Assembly: GCA_020721965.1 (NCBI GenBank) | Contig: DYLS01000017.1 | Span: 1-53,368 of the forward strand | Length of the DNA: 53,368 nucleotides | Reading direction: 5' to 3' | Source of the DNA: Blastopirellula marina | GTDB lineage: Bacteria > Planctomycetota > Planctomycetia > Pirellulales > Thermoguttaceae | Shown: positions 36,215 through 46,028 of the stretch, in pieces | Layout: every line of letters begins with the position of its first letter | Numbering within the stretch: the first letter of the stretch is position 1 | Notes under the pieces: model-generated | The model's database searches: none | Seen by the model: only the letters and a program-made list of their open reading frames with translations | Told to the model about the DNA's origin: nothing | Program-made: the position numbers and the translations under genes

Positions 36215-38428
36215 ATGAGCATCTGGGAATCGTGGCCTTTGGCGATCGGCTTTTTGCAGCCCGCCCTCCTGGGCTGGCTGGCAGCCGCGGTGGTCCCCGT
36301 GCTGATCCATCTGTGGAGTCGTCGGCGTCATCGTGAGACGGATTGGGCGGCCATGGAATTCTTGCTGGCCGCGTATCGCCCCAGACGCGTCCGGCTTTTC
36401 CTCCAAGAGCTGCTGTTGCTTTTGGCCAGGGTTGCGCTGCTTGTATTTTTGGTATTGGCGGCGGCGGAACCGGTATGGGAAGGGTTGCCGGCGGGAGCGG
36501 CGAATCCCCGCACGCACCGCATTTTCATCGTCGATGCGTCCCTGTCTATGTCGGCTGAGGAATCGGGGACCACACGTTTCGAGGTCGCCAAGAAGGCTGT
36601 CCTGCGTTACGTCGATGCCTCACCGGAAGGCGACGGTTACTCGCTGATGTTGGCCGCAAGCCGTCCAAAGCTGGTGCTTGGCGGACCGCTGTTCGACCGG
36701 CAGGCCTTTCGCGAAGAGGTGCAGCACTTGCTTCCCACGGATGGCCGCGTGGATTGGGGCCTGTCGCTGGCGAAATGCCGGGAATGGATCGCCAATGTAC
36801 GGCAAGATCGATCCTGGCCTGGTCGAATCGAGGTGATCCTGGTGACAGACATGCAACGGGCGTCGTGGCCGGCGGCCGATGCGGCTTCGCCTTCGGGTTC
36901 GGTTTTGGCCGTGCGGCGCGAGGCCCGTCTGCTGGCGGAAACCGCGGGCCTGGTCGTTCTGCCCATTTCGACGGGGGAATGGCGGAATAACGCGGCCGTC
37001 GCGGAATTGGAATTGGAATCCGGCGGGCTGACCATCGGCGAAGAGTCTGTTTGGCGGGCTGTGGTGCGACGTTATGGGCCAGACGCTCCGTCCGTCGTAC
37101 CCGTGCAGTGGTTTATCGATGGCAAACTGGTGCGAGAAACCACGCTCTCTTTCGATGGGGAAAAGCAACGGGAGACGGCCTTGGCTTATCAATTCGAGAC
37201 GCCGGGGGAACATGAGGTCGAGGCTCGGATTACGCCCGATGCTCTGAAATGCGACGATACCCGCCGTTTCGTCCTGCCGGTGCGTCCCGCCGTGCGCGTC
37301 TTGTGCGTGGATGGCAGGCCATCGAACGTACCGTTTCAAGGGGCCGCCGACTTCTTGCGCCTTGCGCTTCAGCCGGAGCACGGCGAGGGATTCCGCTGCG
37401 TGTCGGTGCAAGTAGTCGGGAAAGCCGACTTCGATGAGCTGCATCTCTTGCCTTTTGATGCGGTTTTGTTTTGCGACGTCGCGGAGTTTACCCAGCCCGA
37501 AGCGGACCGCTTGGCTGCTTTTTTAGATCGCGGTGGTGGGATCGGCTTCTTTGTTGGTGAGCGCGTCCGCGCCGAGAATTACAACCGCGTATTGGCGGCA
37601 GAGCAGGGGGCAGGCCGTCGCTTGCTTCCCGCACGGCTGGGTGCCATCGTGAGACGCGAGATCACGTCGCTCGATCCGTTGGGCTTCGAGCATCCCATGC
37701 TCCGGGCGTTTCGCGGTAAAGCGTCCGTGGGGCTGCTGACAACGCCGGTGCGAGCTTATTATCGCTTGGAGAAAATCGCGGTATCCAACGCACAGGCCGT
37801 CTTGGCGCTAGACAACGGAGACCCGTTGATCGTAACAGAAACCCGCCCCGGGGGCCGCGTGATCTTGATCGCGACGACCGCCGATACGACATGGACGGCG
37901 TTTCCCATTTGGTCGGGATATGTGCCGTTCGTTCAAGAGATGTTGGAGTATCTATTGCAGCCTGGGCGTGCGCGGCGGAACGCTACGGTTGGCGATACGA
38001 TCGGCGAAAAGCGAGCACTGAAGAGCCTGCAAGGAGTGGTGGATGTGGAGATCACGAATCCGGACGCTCGCCGTGTCCGCCAGGCCGCGGCGATCGAGCA
38101 TGCCATGCTACGGTGGAGCTACGAGGATACGGACAGGGCGGGTTATTATCGCGGAGAGCTGGAGCCAGCCGATGTCGTGGCCGGAGAGCCGTCGTGCGTG
38201 TTTGCCGTGAATCCTCCGGTAGAAGAAAGCGATCCAAGCAGTTGGCAACCCGAGCAGCTTGCCAATCAGGTCTTGCCAGGAGTCCCGCTCCAGTTCGCCG
38301 CGAGCAACAATCAAAAGCTCGAATCTGGCGAGATTGTTAGGGATCGCAACCGTGTTGCACAATGGTTGCTTCAATTCTCGCTCTTGTTATTGCTTTTGGA
38401 AATGGGTTTGGCTTTGCGGACGGCGTGA
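36215..38428 (+). CDS. BatA-type membrane protein with VWA domain
   Basis: A 737-residue protein. The N-terminus (about 10-85) is the aerotolerance-regulator (BatA) domain with two membrane segments (ALLGWLAAAVVPVLIHLWSRRRHRE; ELLLLLARVALLVFLVLAAAEPVW, each quoted in part). A VWA domain follows with MIDAS residues DASLSMS (about 107-113), then a long periplasmic region with a glutamine-amidotransferase-like fold ('RVLCVDGRPSNVPFQGAADF') and a last membrane segment at the C-terminus. ATG 36215 follows a GTG at 36212 in the same frame. In the Bat/MoxR systems such proteins form membrane complexes with MoxR and DUF58, which are encoded just upstream. Confidence 0.88.
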   Translation: MSIWESWPLAIGFLQPALLGWLAAAVVPVLIHLWSRRRHRETDWAAMEFLLAAYRPRRVRLFLQELLLLLARVALLVFLVLAAAEPVWEGLPAGAANPRTHRIFIVDASLSMSAEESGTTRFEVAKKAVLRYVDASPEGDGYSLMLAASRPKLVLGGPLFDRQAFREEVQHLLPTDGRVDWGLSLAKCREWIANVRQDRSWPGRIEVILVTDMQRASWPAADAASPSGSVLAVRREARLLAETAGLVVLPISTGEWRNNAAVAELELESGGLTIGEESVWRAVVRRYGPDAPSVVPVQWFIDGKLVRETTLSFDGEKQRETALAYQFETPGEHEVEARITPDALKCDDTRRFVLPVRPAVRVLCVDGRPSNVPFQGAADFLRLALQPEHGEGFRCVSVQVVGKADFDELHLLPFDAVLFCDVAEFTQPEADRLAAFLDRGGGIGFFVGERVRAENYNRVLAAEQGAGRRLLPARLGAIVRREITSLDPLGFEHPMLRAFRGKASVGLLTTPVRAYYRLEKIAVSNAQAVLALDNGDPLIVTETRPGGRVILIATTADTTWTAFPIWSGYVPFVQEMLEYLLQPGRARRNATVGDTIGEKRALKSLQGVVDVEITNPDARRVRQAAAIEHAMLRWSYEDTDRAGYYRGELEPADVVAGEPSCVFAVNPPVEESDPSSWQPEQLANQVLPGVPLQFAASNNQKLESGEIVRDRNRVAQWLLQFSLLLLLLEMGLALRTA

Positions 38429-38480
38429 GCGAGGCTCGACCGGCGGAGAATCGCGATCGGTGGAGAAGATATTGCCCGCC

Positions 38481-40841
38481 ATGGATATCCCGTACTGGTT
38501 GCAGCATTGGCTTGGGGCCGGAACCGCGCCGGGGGAGGGCGTGGCGGTCAAACTTCACGTGCACTGGCCGTGGCCGGCTTATTTGACGGTCGTGGCCATC
38601 CTTGTCATGATCCTGTTTGTCGTTCGGACATATCGGAAAGAGCAGGGGGACCTCTCACGCGCCGACCGACTTGGCTTGCTCGGTTTGCGGCTCGCCATCC
38701 TGGCGATCGTCCTGGCCATGCTTGGCCAATGGGCTTTGACGATCGAACGCACCGGTTTGCCTGTGTTGGCGGTAGTCCGCGATGACTCGGCCAGCATGGC
38801 GCTGCGGGATCGGTATTCGGAAGCGGAAGCGAGACTTTTGGCTCGCGTCTTCGGCGATTTGGATCAAAAACCGCAGCGATTCGAACTCGCCCAGCAAATT
38901 CTGAGTGACTCGGCGGATTGGGTGAGCCAATGGTCACGCAACTATCGAGTACGGGTATTCTCCCTGGAAGGCAATGACGGCGTGGATTGGAATCGCAACT
39001 CAGCGAAAGGAGTATTGCGGCAGGCCAAACCGGTTCGGGATCGATCACCTCTGGGCAGGGCTGTCCTGGCCGCGTGGGACTCGTTACGCGGTTCACCACC
39101 GGCGGCGGTCGTCGTCCTGTCGGACGGCATCAGCAATGAAGGCCCCGATTGGTCCGAGACGGCGGCCGAACTGCGGCGTCGCGGCATCCCGCTGTACTTT
39201 GTCGCTCTGGGCAGGCCCGGCTCCAAACGTGACGTTGCGCTGAGCGATCTTCGTGTCGATGATGCGGCTTTTCTTCACGATGTGGTGTTTGCCGACGTGC
39301 GGATTGAGGCCGAAGGATTTCCGGGAAAAAGGGTGCCGATTCGCGTTGTGGACGAGTCTTCCAATGCAACGCTGGCCGCTTCCGAGATCGTGATGAAGGG
39401 CAGTGCCCTTGCGGAGAATGTCCGGCTGGTATTTCAGGTGGACCAGGTGGGAACGTTGAATCTCCGCGTGGAGGTGCCGGTTCAAGTCGGGGAGATGCGG
39501 GAGGAGAACAACGTTCTACGGCATTCGATCCGCGTGCTGGATGAGCCGATTCGAGTTTTGTACGTGGAGGGGATGCCTCGCTTCGAATACCGCTACCTCC
39601 GCAATCTCTTGCTTCGCGAGCCGAGCGTGACGCTAGATTGCGTGTTGCAGTCGGCGGACCCGGAGTACGCCACGGATGCCAAGAGCGTGCTCAGCGGAGT
39701 ACCCATGCGCCGCGATGAACTGTGGCGCTATGACGTGATCGTACTCGGAGACGTCGATCCCGCGTGGTTCCCTCGTTCTACCTTGGAGAATATCAGGGAC
39801 TTCGTGCGGGAGTCTGAGAAGTCGGGGGCCGTCGTGTTCATCGCGGGCGAGCGTTTCATGCCGCACGCCTTTCGTGAGACGCCTTTGGCTTCCTTGCTGC
39901 CGTTTGAGGCCGACCGTGATGGATTGAGAGATGCGGCCGGCAAATCGGGGCTGCTGCGGGTGGCACCAACCGAGTTGGGCAAGGAGAGTCCTGGGATGCA
40001 GTGGGCCCTCGATCCACGGCAGAATGCAGCGGCCTGGGAATCGTTGCCCGACCTGTATTGGTACCTGCCCCTGGGAGATCTCAAGCCCGGTGCCCGGGTT
40101 CTGGCTGTCCACGCGTCGGATCGGGGCTGGAATGGTGATCCTGAGCCGATCATCGTGTTTCAGTACGTCGGTGGCGGCAAGGTCTTGTTTCACGCGACGG
40201 ACGAGACCTGGCGATGGCGCTATCGTGGCGGGCAAGGCCGCTTCAGTCGTTACTGGGTGCAAACCTTGCGGTTCTTGGCGAGGAATAAGCTGGAAAGGGG
40301 ACGGGGCGTTACACTTCAGACGAATCAACGTGTGTATCGGGCAGGGGAACCGGTGATCCTGCGGGCGGTCTTCCGGCCGGGGGAAAACGTGGAGATTCCC
40401 GACGACTCGGTCACAGTATTCATGGAGCGTGACGGAGACGCACGTTCGCAATTGCGGCTGGAACGGCGTGGTCTTACAGGCGACACCTTCGAAGGGCGTG
40501 GGGAGAATCTCTTGCCGGGCAGCTATCGGGCGTGGATTCCTGTGGCCATCACTGGGGGGGCGGAAGTCACAACGAACTTCGAAATCGAGCCGCCGCGCAG
40601 GGAGACCGAAGAGACGGAACCGGATTTCGCAGGGATGGAGGAGGCAGCCCGACAAACGGGCGGCGGCGTTTATCGGCCTTGGCAACTAAGGCAATTGTCC
40701 CAATCCTTGCCGCCGGGGCAATCCATTGCTGTCGAACGGTTGCCGCCCGTCACTCTTTGGAATCGGCCGCTCGTCTTGCTGTTGCTGTTGGGACTGCTGA
40801 CCAGTGAATGGTTGATCCGAAAGCTTCGCGGTTTGGCATAG
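38481..40841 (+). CDS. Membrane VWA protein with glutamine-amidotransferase-like domain
   Basis: A 786-residue protein with two N-terminal membrane segments (LTVVAILVMILFVV; RLAILAIVLAMLGQWAL), a VWA domain with DDSASM in place of DxSxS and 'VVVLSDGISNEG', a GATase-like domain starting 'RVLYVEGMPRFEYRYLRNLL', and a C-terminal membrane helix. It is a paralogue in layout of the gene before it but lacks the BatA N-terminal domain. The reading frame stays open to 38259, overlapping the previous gene; the start is set at ATG 38481 just before the first conserved part. Likely partner of the MoxR ATPase. Confidence 0.85.
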   Translation: MDIPYWLQHWLGAGTAPGEGVAVKLHVHWPWPAYLTVVAILVMILFVVRTYRKEQGDLSRADRLGLLGLRLAILAIVLAMLGQWALTIERTGLPVLAVVRDDSASMALRDRYSEAEARLLARVFGDLDQKPQRFELAQQILSDSADWVSQWSRNYRVRVFSLEGNDGVDWNRNSAKGVLRQAKPVRDRSPLGRAVLAAWDSLRGSPPAAVVVLSDGISNEGPDWSETAAELRRRGIPLYFVALGRPGSKRDVALSDLRVDDAAFLHDVVFADVRIEAEGFPGKRVPIRVVDESSNATLAASEIVMKGSALAENVRLVFQVDQVGTLNLRVEVPVQVGEMREENNVLRHSIRVLDEPIRVLYVEGMPRFEYRYLRNLLLREPSVTLDCVLQSADPEYATDAKSVLSGVPMRRDELWRYDVIVLGDVDPAWFPRSTLENIRDFVRESEKSGAVVFIAGERFMPHAFRETPLASLLPFEADRDGLRDAAGKSGLLRVAPTELGKESPGMQWALDPRQNAAAWESLPDLYWYLPLGDLKPGARVLAVHASDRGWNGDPEPIIVFQYVGGGKVLFHATDETWRWRYRGGQGRFSRYWVQTLRFLARNKLERGRGVTLQTNQRVYRAGEPVILRAVFRPGENVEIPDDSVTVFMERDGDARSQLRLERRGLTGDTFEGRGENLLPGSYRAWIPVAITGGAEVTTNFEIEPPRRETEETEPDFAGMEEAARQTGGGVYRPWQLRQLSQSLPPGQSIAVERLPPVTLWNRPLVLLLLLGLLTSEWLIRKLRGLA

Positions 40842-40981
40842 AATGCAGTAGGAGTAGTCGTGCGTTGGCCAGCTTCGCAACGGCGCCGCGGGCAGACGCT
40901 GAGCAAGAGGCCGAGTGAAGAACGACGTTGTGGCCGGGAATCGCCAAATTGCGGTAGGACACGGTAGGACGCGGGGAGTTC

Positions 40982-43900
40982 ATGAACGAGCACTTGCTTC
41001 GAGAGATGGATCGGCTGCGTCGCCGTCTGCGGCGAATTGCCATCCTCCGCGCGCTGGGCTGGACGATATCCATGGTCGTTCTTGCCGGCATCCTTTTAGG
41101 AATTGTCGATTACCTTTTTCGCTTTCGGGAAGGGGGCATGCGGTTGCTGCTGACGGGAGTATGGCTGGCCGTTGCCGAAGAGGGAATCCGGCGGTGGGTG
41201 CTTCCTGTTCTCGTCTCGGTAATTCGTCCGGTAGCCTTAGCGATTTGGGCCGAGAGGGTATTCCCCGCATTTCGCGGCAAATTGGCTGCCGCCGTGGAGT
41301 TCGCGGGAGGGGAGCCGGGGAATAGATCGCCGAGCACAACACCGCTTGAGGAGTCCGCGATCTTGCGTCAGGCTGCGCTGCGGGAAGCGGAACTGCTGAT
41401 CGCGTCCGGCTCCCCGCGTTGGCCCTTGCCATGGTGGGAGCTGCGGGCATCCTTGGGCCTGACCTTTGCGACTGGAATGGCATTATTCTTGGTGGTTTGG
41501 ATCAATCCGAGCGCCGCTGCAACTGCCAGCTTGCGACTTTTGAATCCGTTTCTGGAACTCCCTTGGCCGCGACAGACGCACTTGAAGGTGGAATCCTATC
41601 CCAGGCGGATCGCAATGGGGGGCGCCTTCGAGGTGGTGGTCAGCGAGGCCTCGGGTCGGTTGCCGGATGACTTGACGATCGCGTACCGCGGGATTCATCA
41701 TGGAGCAATCGATCGCCGAGCCGAAATGGCAGACGCGTACCGGATGGTCCGCCGGGGCGCAACGGCGCACCACCGCCGCGAGAATATCGTGCAGTCTTTC
41801 GCATTTCGGGTGCGGGGCGGGGATGACACGGGCAACCAATGGTACCCAGTGATGGTGGTGGAGGCCCCGCGAATTACCCGGTGGCGGCTGAGGCTCATCC
41901 CGCCGAGCTATACGGGCTGGCCCGAGGAAACCAGCGATGGCGCCATCAAGGCCCTTGCTGGGACGAAGATTGTGCCCGAAGGTCAGGCGGACCGGGAGTT
42001 GCGGAAAGCGTATGTCGAGGTTTCGAGTCGGGATCGATTGGAACTGGCGATCCACCCTGACGGTCGATCGTTCTCGCTGGCTGTGCCGAAGAGCCCCGAC
42101 GCGGCCCGGCCGGCTGCGGTGCCGAACAAGATTGGTCCCGACGGCAGCGATCGCTCAGAGTCGCCCGGGGAGGCCGAAGTAACGCCCTGGGTGATCCGAC
42201 AATCCGGGAGCTATCGGCTGTTTGTCGAGGCCGCCGACGGTACCACGAACCCCGATCCCCCTCAGTGGGAAGTTCGCGTCCTTGAAGATGAACCGCCTTC
42301 CGCTTGGGTCGATACGGAGGGTCGCATACGTTATACGACTCCTCAGGCCAAGGTGCCGCTGCTGTTGACAGCTCGCGATGATCTGGCGATCCGGCGACTC
42401 CAATACATTTGCGAAATTCCCGGCGGCAGTGGCGAGCCGCTGTCGCGAACCGTGTATCAAGGTCCGCTACCCGTGCCGTCGCGAGATGAGGACATGTCTC
42501 AATTGGATAAGTGGGGGGAGTCGAAGTCGCTTCGCGCGGAACTCGACTTGACGGAGATACGTGCAGCACCGGGAATGACCTGCGAGATTCGGGCTGCCGT
42601 GGAAGACTATGCTGGGCAATCATCGGAAAGTAGTCCGGTCACGATCCGTGTCGTCGATACCGAGCAATTGCTCGATCTGATCGCAATGGAGCGAAATCGC
42701 ATATTGACGCAGCTTTCGCAATTGCTGGAGCTTCAGCGCAAGGCACAAACCGGGGTGCAAACGTGGCAGGATCGCATGGCGAGTTCGGATCGCGTGGTGC
42801 GATTGGATGCGGAGGCCTTAGCGGCCGTGGATTTATCGCAACGCCAAATTGGACAAAGTTTGGGCGACCCGGCCGTCGGATTGCCGAGTGAAATCGGTCG
42901 GCTGGTTCAGGAGTCAACGGTCGCCGGGCTGGGTAGCCATCCTGATGTGCGCCGGCTGCAAGATCTCGCGGCAGCGCTGCGTCAAATCGATCAAGTTCAT
43001 GCGGCTCCTGCCGCGCAAGGGTTGACGCAGGCGGTGAAGCGGCTACGAAGCCTCCTCAGCGAGGATGCAACGACGGATGCAAGCGGGGCTCCGTTTACCG
43101 CACCATCGCGAGATGAAATCACGGCTGTTTTGGACGAAGTTCGTGGGCACCAGCAGGCCGTGGAAGATGAATTGCGGACAATCTTGCAGAGCTGGGGAGC
43201 GCTGCGGCGGCGATTCGAGCTGCGCCGCCGATTGGAGGACATCGCGGCGCGTCAGCAAGCCGTGGCAGATCGAGTCTTCCGCTTGGGTCAACAAACCGTG
43301 GGCAGGACGCTCGACGCATTGTCACCAGAGGAGCTAGAAGCCCTGCACGGGACGGCACAAGAGCAATCGGCACTGGCCACCGAATTTGATCGGATGACGG
43401 AAGAATTGGCCGCTGCCTCACGCGACGCCCCGGGAGAGGTAAGCGAGGGGATCGCGACGCCGAATCCTGCTTCGAGTGACGGCGAGAAAAAACCGGGGGC
43501 GGGCGGCGATAGAAACGGAGCCACGCTCCAGCCCGAGTTGCGAGCGTTGCGGGAAGCTCTCGCTGCCGCCAGGGAAATGGCACTTGCGGCGCGGATGGGA
43601 GCCGCCGCGGCTGCGGTCAATGAGAACCGGCTGAGTCACGGACTTCAGGTCCAGCAGGGAATCATAGCCGATTTGCGGCGGCTACTGGGGCTTTTTTCCG
43701 AAGAAGGTTCCCGCCAGGCCGATACGGCCATCTTGCAGGATGCAGCGCAAAGATTGGAGGGCCTTTTAGAGCGACAATCCCGCTGGCTGGCCGATCTGAA
43801 AAGCCAGATACAATCTGAGCAAAGCAGTCCGGCGACGTGGCGCGACCTCAGCTCCCGGCAAGCGGCGGATGCGGAATCGGCGCGACAAGTGTCGCGATCC

Positions 43901-44812
43901 TTGCTGTCCGCCAATGTGTCTTCCGCGGGCGAAGCTACGGCAAATGCGGCGGCCGCGATGGGGCGCGCGGCGGAGGCCAGCCAGAATGCGGCGGGCGAGG
44001 AAGCCGCCACGGCTGCCCAGTCAGCGGCCCAGGGTCTGCAATTGGCCCTGGCGGACTTGAGACGACGACTCGCGGAGGAGTCTGTGCGACAAAACGCCGC
44101 CGAGATGCAGCGATCCCTCGAAGTCTTGCGAGCGTTGAACGAGCAACAGCAGGAGCTTTTGGAGGAGACCAAAAAGGCGGCATCCGAAGGGGCGTCCAAT
44201 CCCCACCTTTCGCAGCGGCAGCGGACTTTGATCGAGGAGACCGCAGGGCTGCGCAGTCGATGGAGGGATCGTCCGATCGCGGGCTTCATGCTCGACGAGG
44301 CCAAGGCCTCCATGACGGTCGCTGCGGAACGTTTGGAGCGACAATTGTTCGATGAGGCGACCATGGCCTCACAATCTCAGGCGGCCGCCGTGCTCCAAAA
44401 GGTCCTCGAGTCGTTGACTGGAAGATCCGGAACTGGCCACGATGCGCTAAACGAAGGGCAGGGGGGCGGGACACAGGGATTGCCCAGACAACCCAGCGAT
44501 CCGGAATTGCAACGTCGATCCCAGATCGTCTTGGAGGAGCTGAAACTGGCTCGCGACATGCAGTCGGACATCCTTCGGCGGACGGAAGAACTCGAACTCA
44601 AGAGACAGGCCGACCCTGGTGGTACTGCGGGGGAATTGGCTCAGTTGAGTGAGCGGCAGTCGTGGTTGCGACAAATGCTAGAGACTCTCGTGGAGGGGAC
44701 GGGGGCGACGTCGGAATCCGGTAGCACGTCGCCTCCACAGAGACCATCCGAGTCACCCCAGCTTATTCCCCCGAGTACGCCCGCCGATTTGGAGGACTTG
44801 TTGACACCATGA
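40982..44812 (+). CDS. Giant DUF4175-like membrane coiled-coil protein
   Basis: A 1276-residue protein with three N-terminal hydrophobic segments (about 22-45, 52-70, 158-178), a beta-rich periplasmic part (about 190-560) and a long helical region (about 560-1200) rich in Gln, Ala, Glu and Arg with repeated 'LR/LE-x-x-Q' heptads, predicted coiled coil. The layout resembles DUF4175 proteins that occur next to MoxR/VWA genes. The composition suggests a structural or scaffold protein of the envelope. The stop TGA overlaps the ATG of the next gene (ATGA). No enzymatic motif was found. Confidence 0.75.
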   Translation: MNEHLLREMDRLRRRLRRIAILRALGWTISMVVLAGILLGIVDYLFRFREGGMRLLLTGVWLAVAEEGIRRWVLPVLVSVIRPVALAIWAERVFPAFRGKLAAAVEFAGGEPGNRSPSTTPLEESAILRQAALREAELLIASGSPRWPLPWWELRASLGLTFATGMALFLVVWINPSAAATASLRLLNPFLELPWPRQTHLKVESYPRRIAMGGAFEVVVSEASGRLPDDLTIAYRGIHHGAIDRRAEMADAYRMVRRGATAHHRRENIVQSFAFRVRGGDDTGNQWYPVMVVEAPRITRWRLRLIPPSYTGWPEETSDGAIKALAGTKIVPEGQADRELRKAYVEVSSRDRLELAIHPDGRSFSLAVPKSPDAARPAAVPNKIGPDGSDRSESPGEAEVTPWVIRQSGSYRLFVEAADGTTNPDPPQWEVRVLEDEPPSAWVDTEGRIRYTTPQAKVPLLLTARDDLAIRRLQYICEIPGGSGEPLSRTVYQGPLPVPSRDEDMSQLDKWGESKSLRAELDLTEIRAAPGMTCEIRAAVEDYAGQSSESSPVTIRVVDTEQLLDLIAMERNRILTQLSQLLELQRKAQTGVQTWQDRMASSDRVVRLDAEALAAVDLSQRQIGQSLGDPAVGLPSEIGRLVQESTVAGLGSHPDVRRLQDLAAALRQIDQVHAAPAAQGLTQAVKRLRSLLSEDATTDASGAPFTAPSRDEITAVLDEVRGHQQAVEDELRTILQSWGALRRRFELRRRLEDIAARQQAVADRVFRLGQQTVGRTLDALSPEELEALHGTAQEQSALATEFDRMTEELAAASRDAPGEVSEGIATPNPASSDGEKKPGAGGDRNGATLQPELRALREALAAAREMALAARMGAAAAAVNENRLSHGLQVQQGIIADLRRLLGLFSEEGSRQADTAILQDAAQRLEGLLERQSRWLADLKSQIQSEQSSPATWRDLSSRQAADAESARQVSRSLLSANVSSAGEATANAAAAMGRAAEASQNAAGEEAATAAQSAAQGLQLALADLRRRLAEESVRQNAAEMQRSLEVLRALNEQQQELLEETKKAASEGASNPHLSQRQRTLIEETAGLRSRWRDRPIAGFMLDEAKASMTVAAERLERQLFDEATMASQSQAAAVLQKVLESLTGRSGTGHDALNEGQGGGTQGLPRQPSDPELQRRSQIVLEELKLARDMQSDILRRTEELELKRQADPGGTAGELAQLSERQSWLRQMLETLVEGTGATSESGSTSPPQRPSESPQLIPPSTPADLEDLLTP

Positions 44813-45639
44813 AAAGGCCGCAGGGAAACGAAGTTTCGTCAATGGCTTTGATGGCGTTGCCCTTCGCCGTGCGGGAAACTCGGCGTCCGGCGGGGAAGAA
44901 ACGCGATCCGGGGTTGCCCCCACAATCCGCAGGGCTTCGCTGGTCCTCGATTCTGGCGTGGCTGTTGGGGGCCTTCGCACTGTGCGGGTTGACGATGGAC
45001 TGCCCCCCGTGCTGGATTACGGTTTGCCTGGCTGAGACGCAGCAGGAGGGTGAAGTAGAGGAAGGCGGAAGGCCGTCCTCTACCGATTCCGCAGCCCCTT
45101 CCGTGCAGCGAGGGGATCCGCTTGTTGAAATCTCGCGATGGATGTCGGACGTGGAGCAGCGGTTGAGACGCGGCGAGACGGGACCGCAAACTCGGCGGTT
45201 GCAGCAGGACGTCGTGCAGCGATTGGATGCGTTGATTCGTCAGGCGGAGGATGCAGCGTCTTCGAGTGCAGCCTCTGCGACATCTTCGTCGCAAGGCCAG
45301 CCTCAAACACGATCGGAAAGCGGCGAGCAAGCCGCGGCTCAGGAAAAGGAGGGAAACGCCTCTTCCCGTACAGATTCCGACTCTGATTCTTCCAGAGCTG
45401 CCGGAGATCAGAATCGGCCGACCGCAAGCGATTTGCAATCGGCTTTGCAACGGGTTTGGGGAGAATTGCCGCAACGGGAGCGAGATCTGTTGATGCAGCA
45501 CGGAACCGATACGTTCGTGCCGAAATATCGGGCCATGATCGAGGCTTATTTCCGCCGTCTATCGGAGGGGCGCTCGCAACATGAACGCGGCGGGGCGGCG
45601 GCCCTGCCGTCAAGTCCATCCGCGGGTTTACAGGATTGA
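44809..45639 (+). CDS. Small membrane-anchored or exported protein, unknown function
   Basis: A 276-residue protein not recognised. A hydrophobic segment at about residues 45-65 (SILAWLLGAFALCGLTMDC) is a late signal or anchor, followed by a low-complexity Ser/Gln/Glu region and a conserved-looking end 'LQRVWGELPQRERDLLMQ' and 'FVPKYRAMIEAYFRRLSE'. The latter resembles C-terminal parts of short proteins that often follow DUF4175 genes in planctomycetes. Translation is coupled to the giant gene by a 4-base ATGA overlap, so the two probably work together. Confidence 0.75.
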   Translation: MKRPQGNEVSSMALMALPFAVRETRRPAGKKRDPGLPPQSAGLRWSSILAWLLGAFALCGLTMDCPPCWITVCLAETQQEGEVEEGGRPSSTDSAAPSVQRGDPLVEISRWMSDVEQRLRRGETGPQTRRLQQDVVQRLDALIRQAEDAASSSAASATSSSQGQPQTRSESGEQAAAQEKEGNASSRTDSDSDSSRAAGDQNRPTASDLQSALQRVWGELPQRERDLLMQHGTDTFVPKYRAMIEAYFRRLSEGRSQHERGGAAALPSSPSAGLQD

Positions 45640-45667
45640 AGGCCGTCCATGTTGAAGGCCGTCCATG
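45636..45667. repeat. 16-bp tandem duplication at a gene end
   Basis: TTGAAGGCCGTCCATG occurs twice in tandem. The first unit contains the stop codon (TGA) of the preceding gene. Confidence 0.8.
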
Positions 45668-45726
45668 TCGAAGCGGAGCAAGGATCCGATCCCGTACCAT
45701 TCGTTGTCGGCTTCCATGAATCATCC

Positions 45727-46007
45727 GTAACCGTTCACGCCCAAGCTATAACGGAAAAGATTTGTGAAACAACGAGGGTTAGAGGTTCCAGAGGTTCCTT
45801 GAAAGTGGAACAGAATGTCAGTTCGACAATCGCCAGCCATCCCATTACGACGAGCCTTGGTAATGTCATTTCGACGAGCCCAGCGGTTTCATTTCGACGA
45901 GCGCTAGCGAGGAGAAATCTTACCCCGTCGATAAGATTTCTCGCTTCGCTCGCGATGACAAAAAGACAAGCCATTCTGCAGTGACGAGAGCCCCGGTGAA
46001 CGACCAC
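45727..46007 (+). repeat. Dispersed repeat family A, copy 3
   Basis: Left terminus GTAACCGTTCAC (45727-45738), leader ACGGAAAAGATTTGTGAAAC, short AGAGGTTCC units, four CATTTCGACGA-type units, hairpin arms CGAGGAGAAATCTTA / AAGATTTCTCG, right terminus GTGAACGACCAC (45996-46007). The reading frame of the next gene extends into it. Confidence 0.9.
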
Positions 46008-46028
46008 AATCATCCGAATCGCCGACTT

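Noticed and set aside
38259-38480. N-terminal extension of the second VWA protein
   Set aside because: It overlaps the end of the BatA gene by about 170 bases and the peptide has no similarity to the family start.
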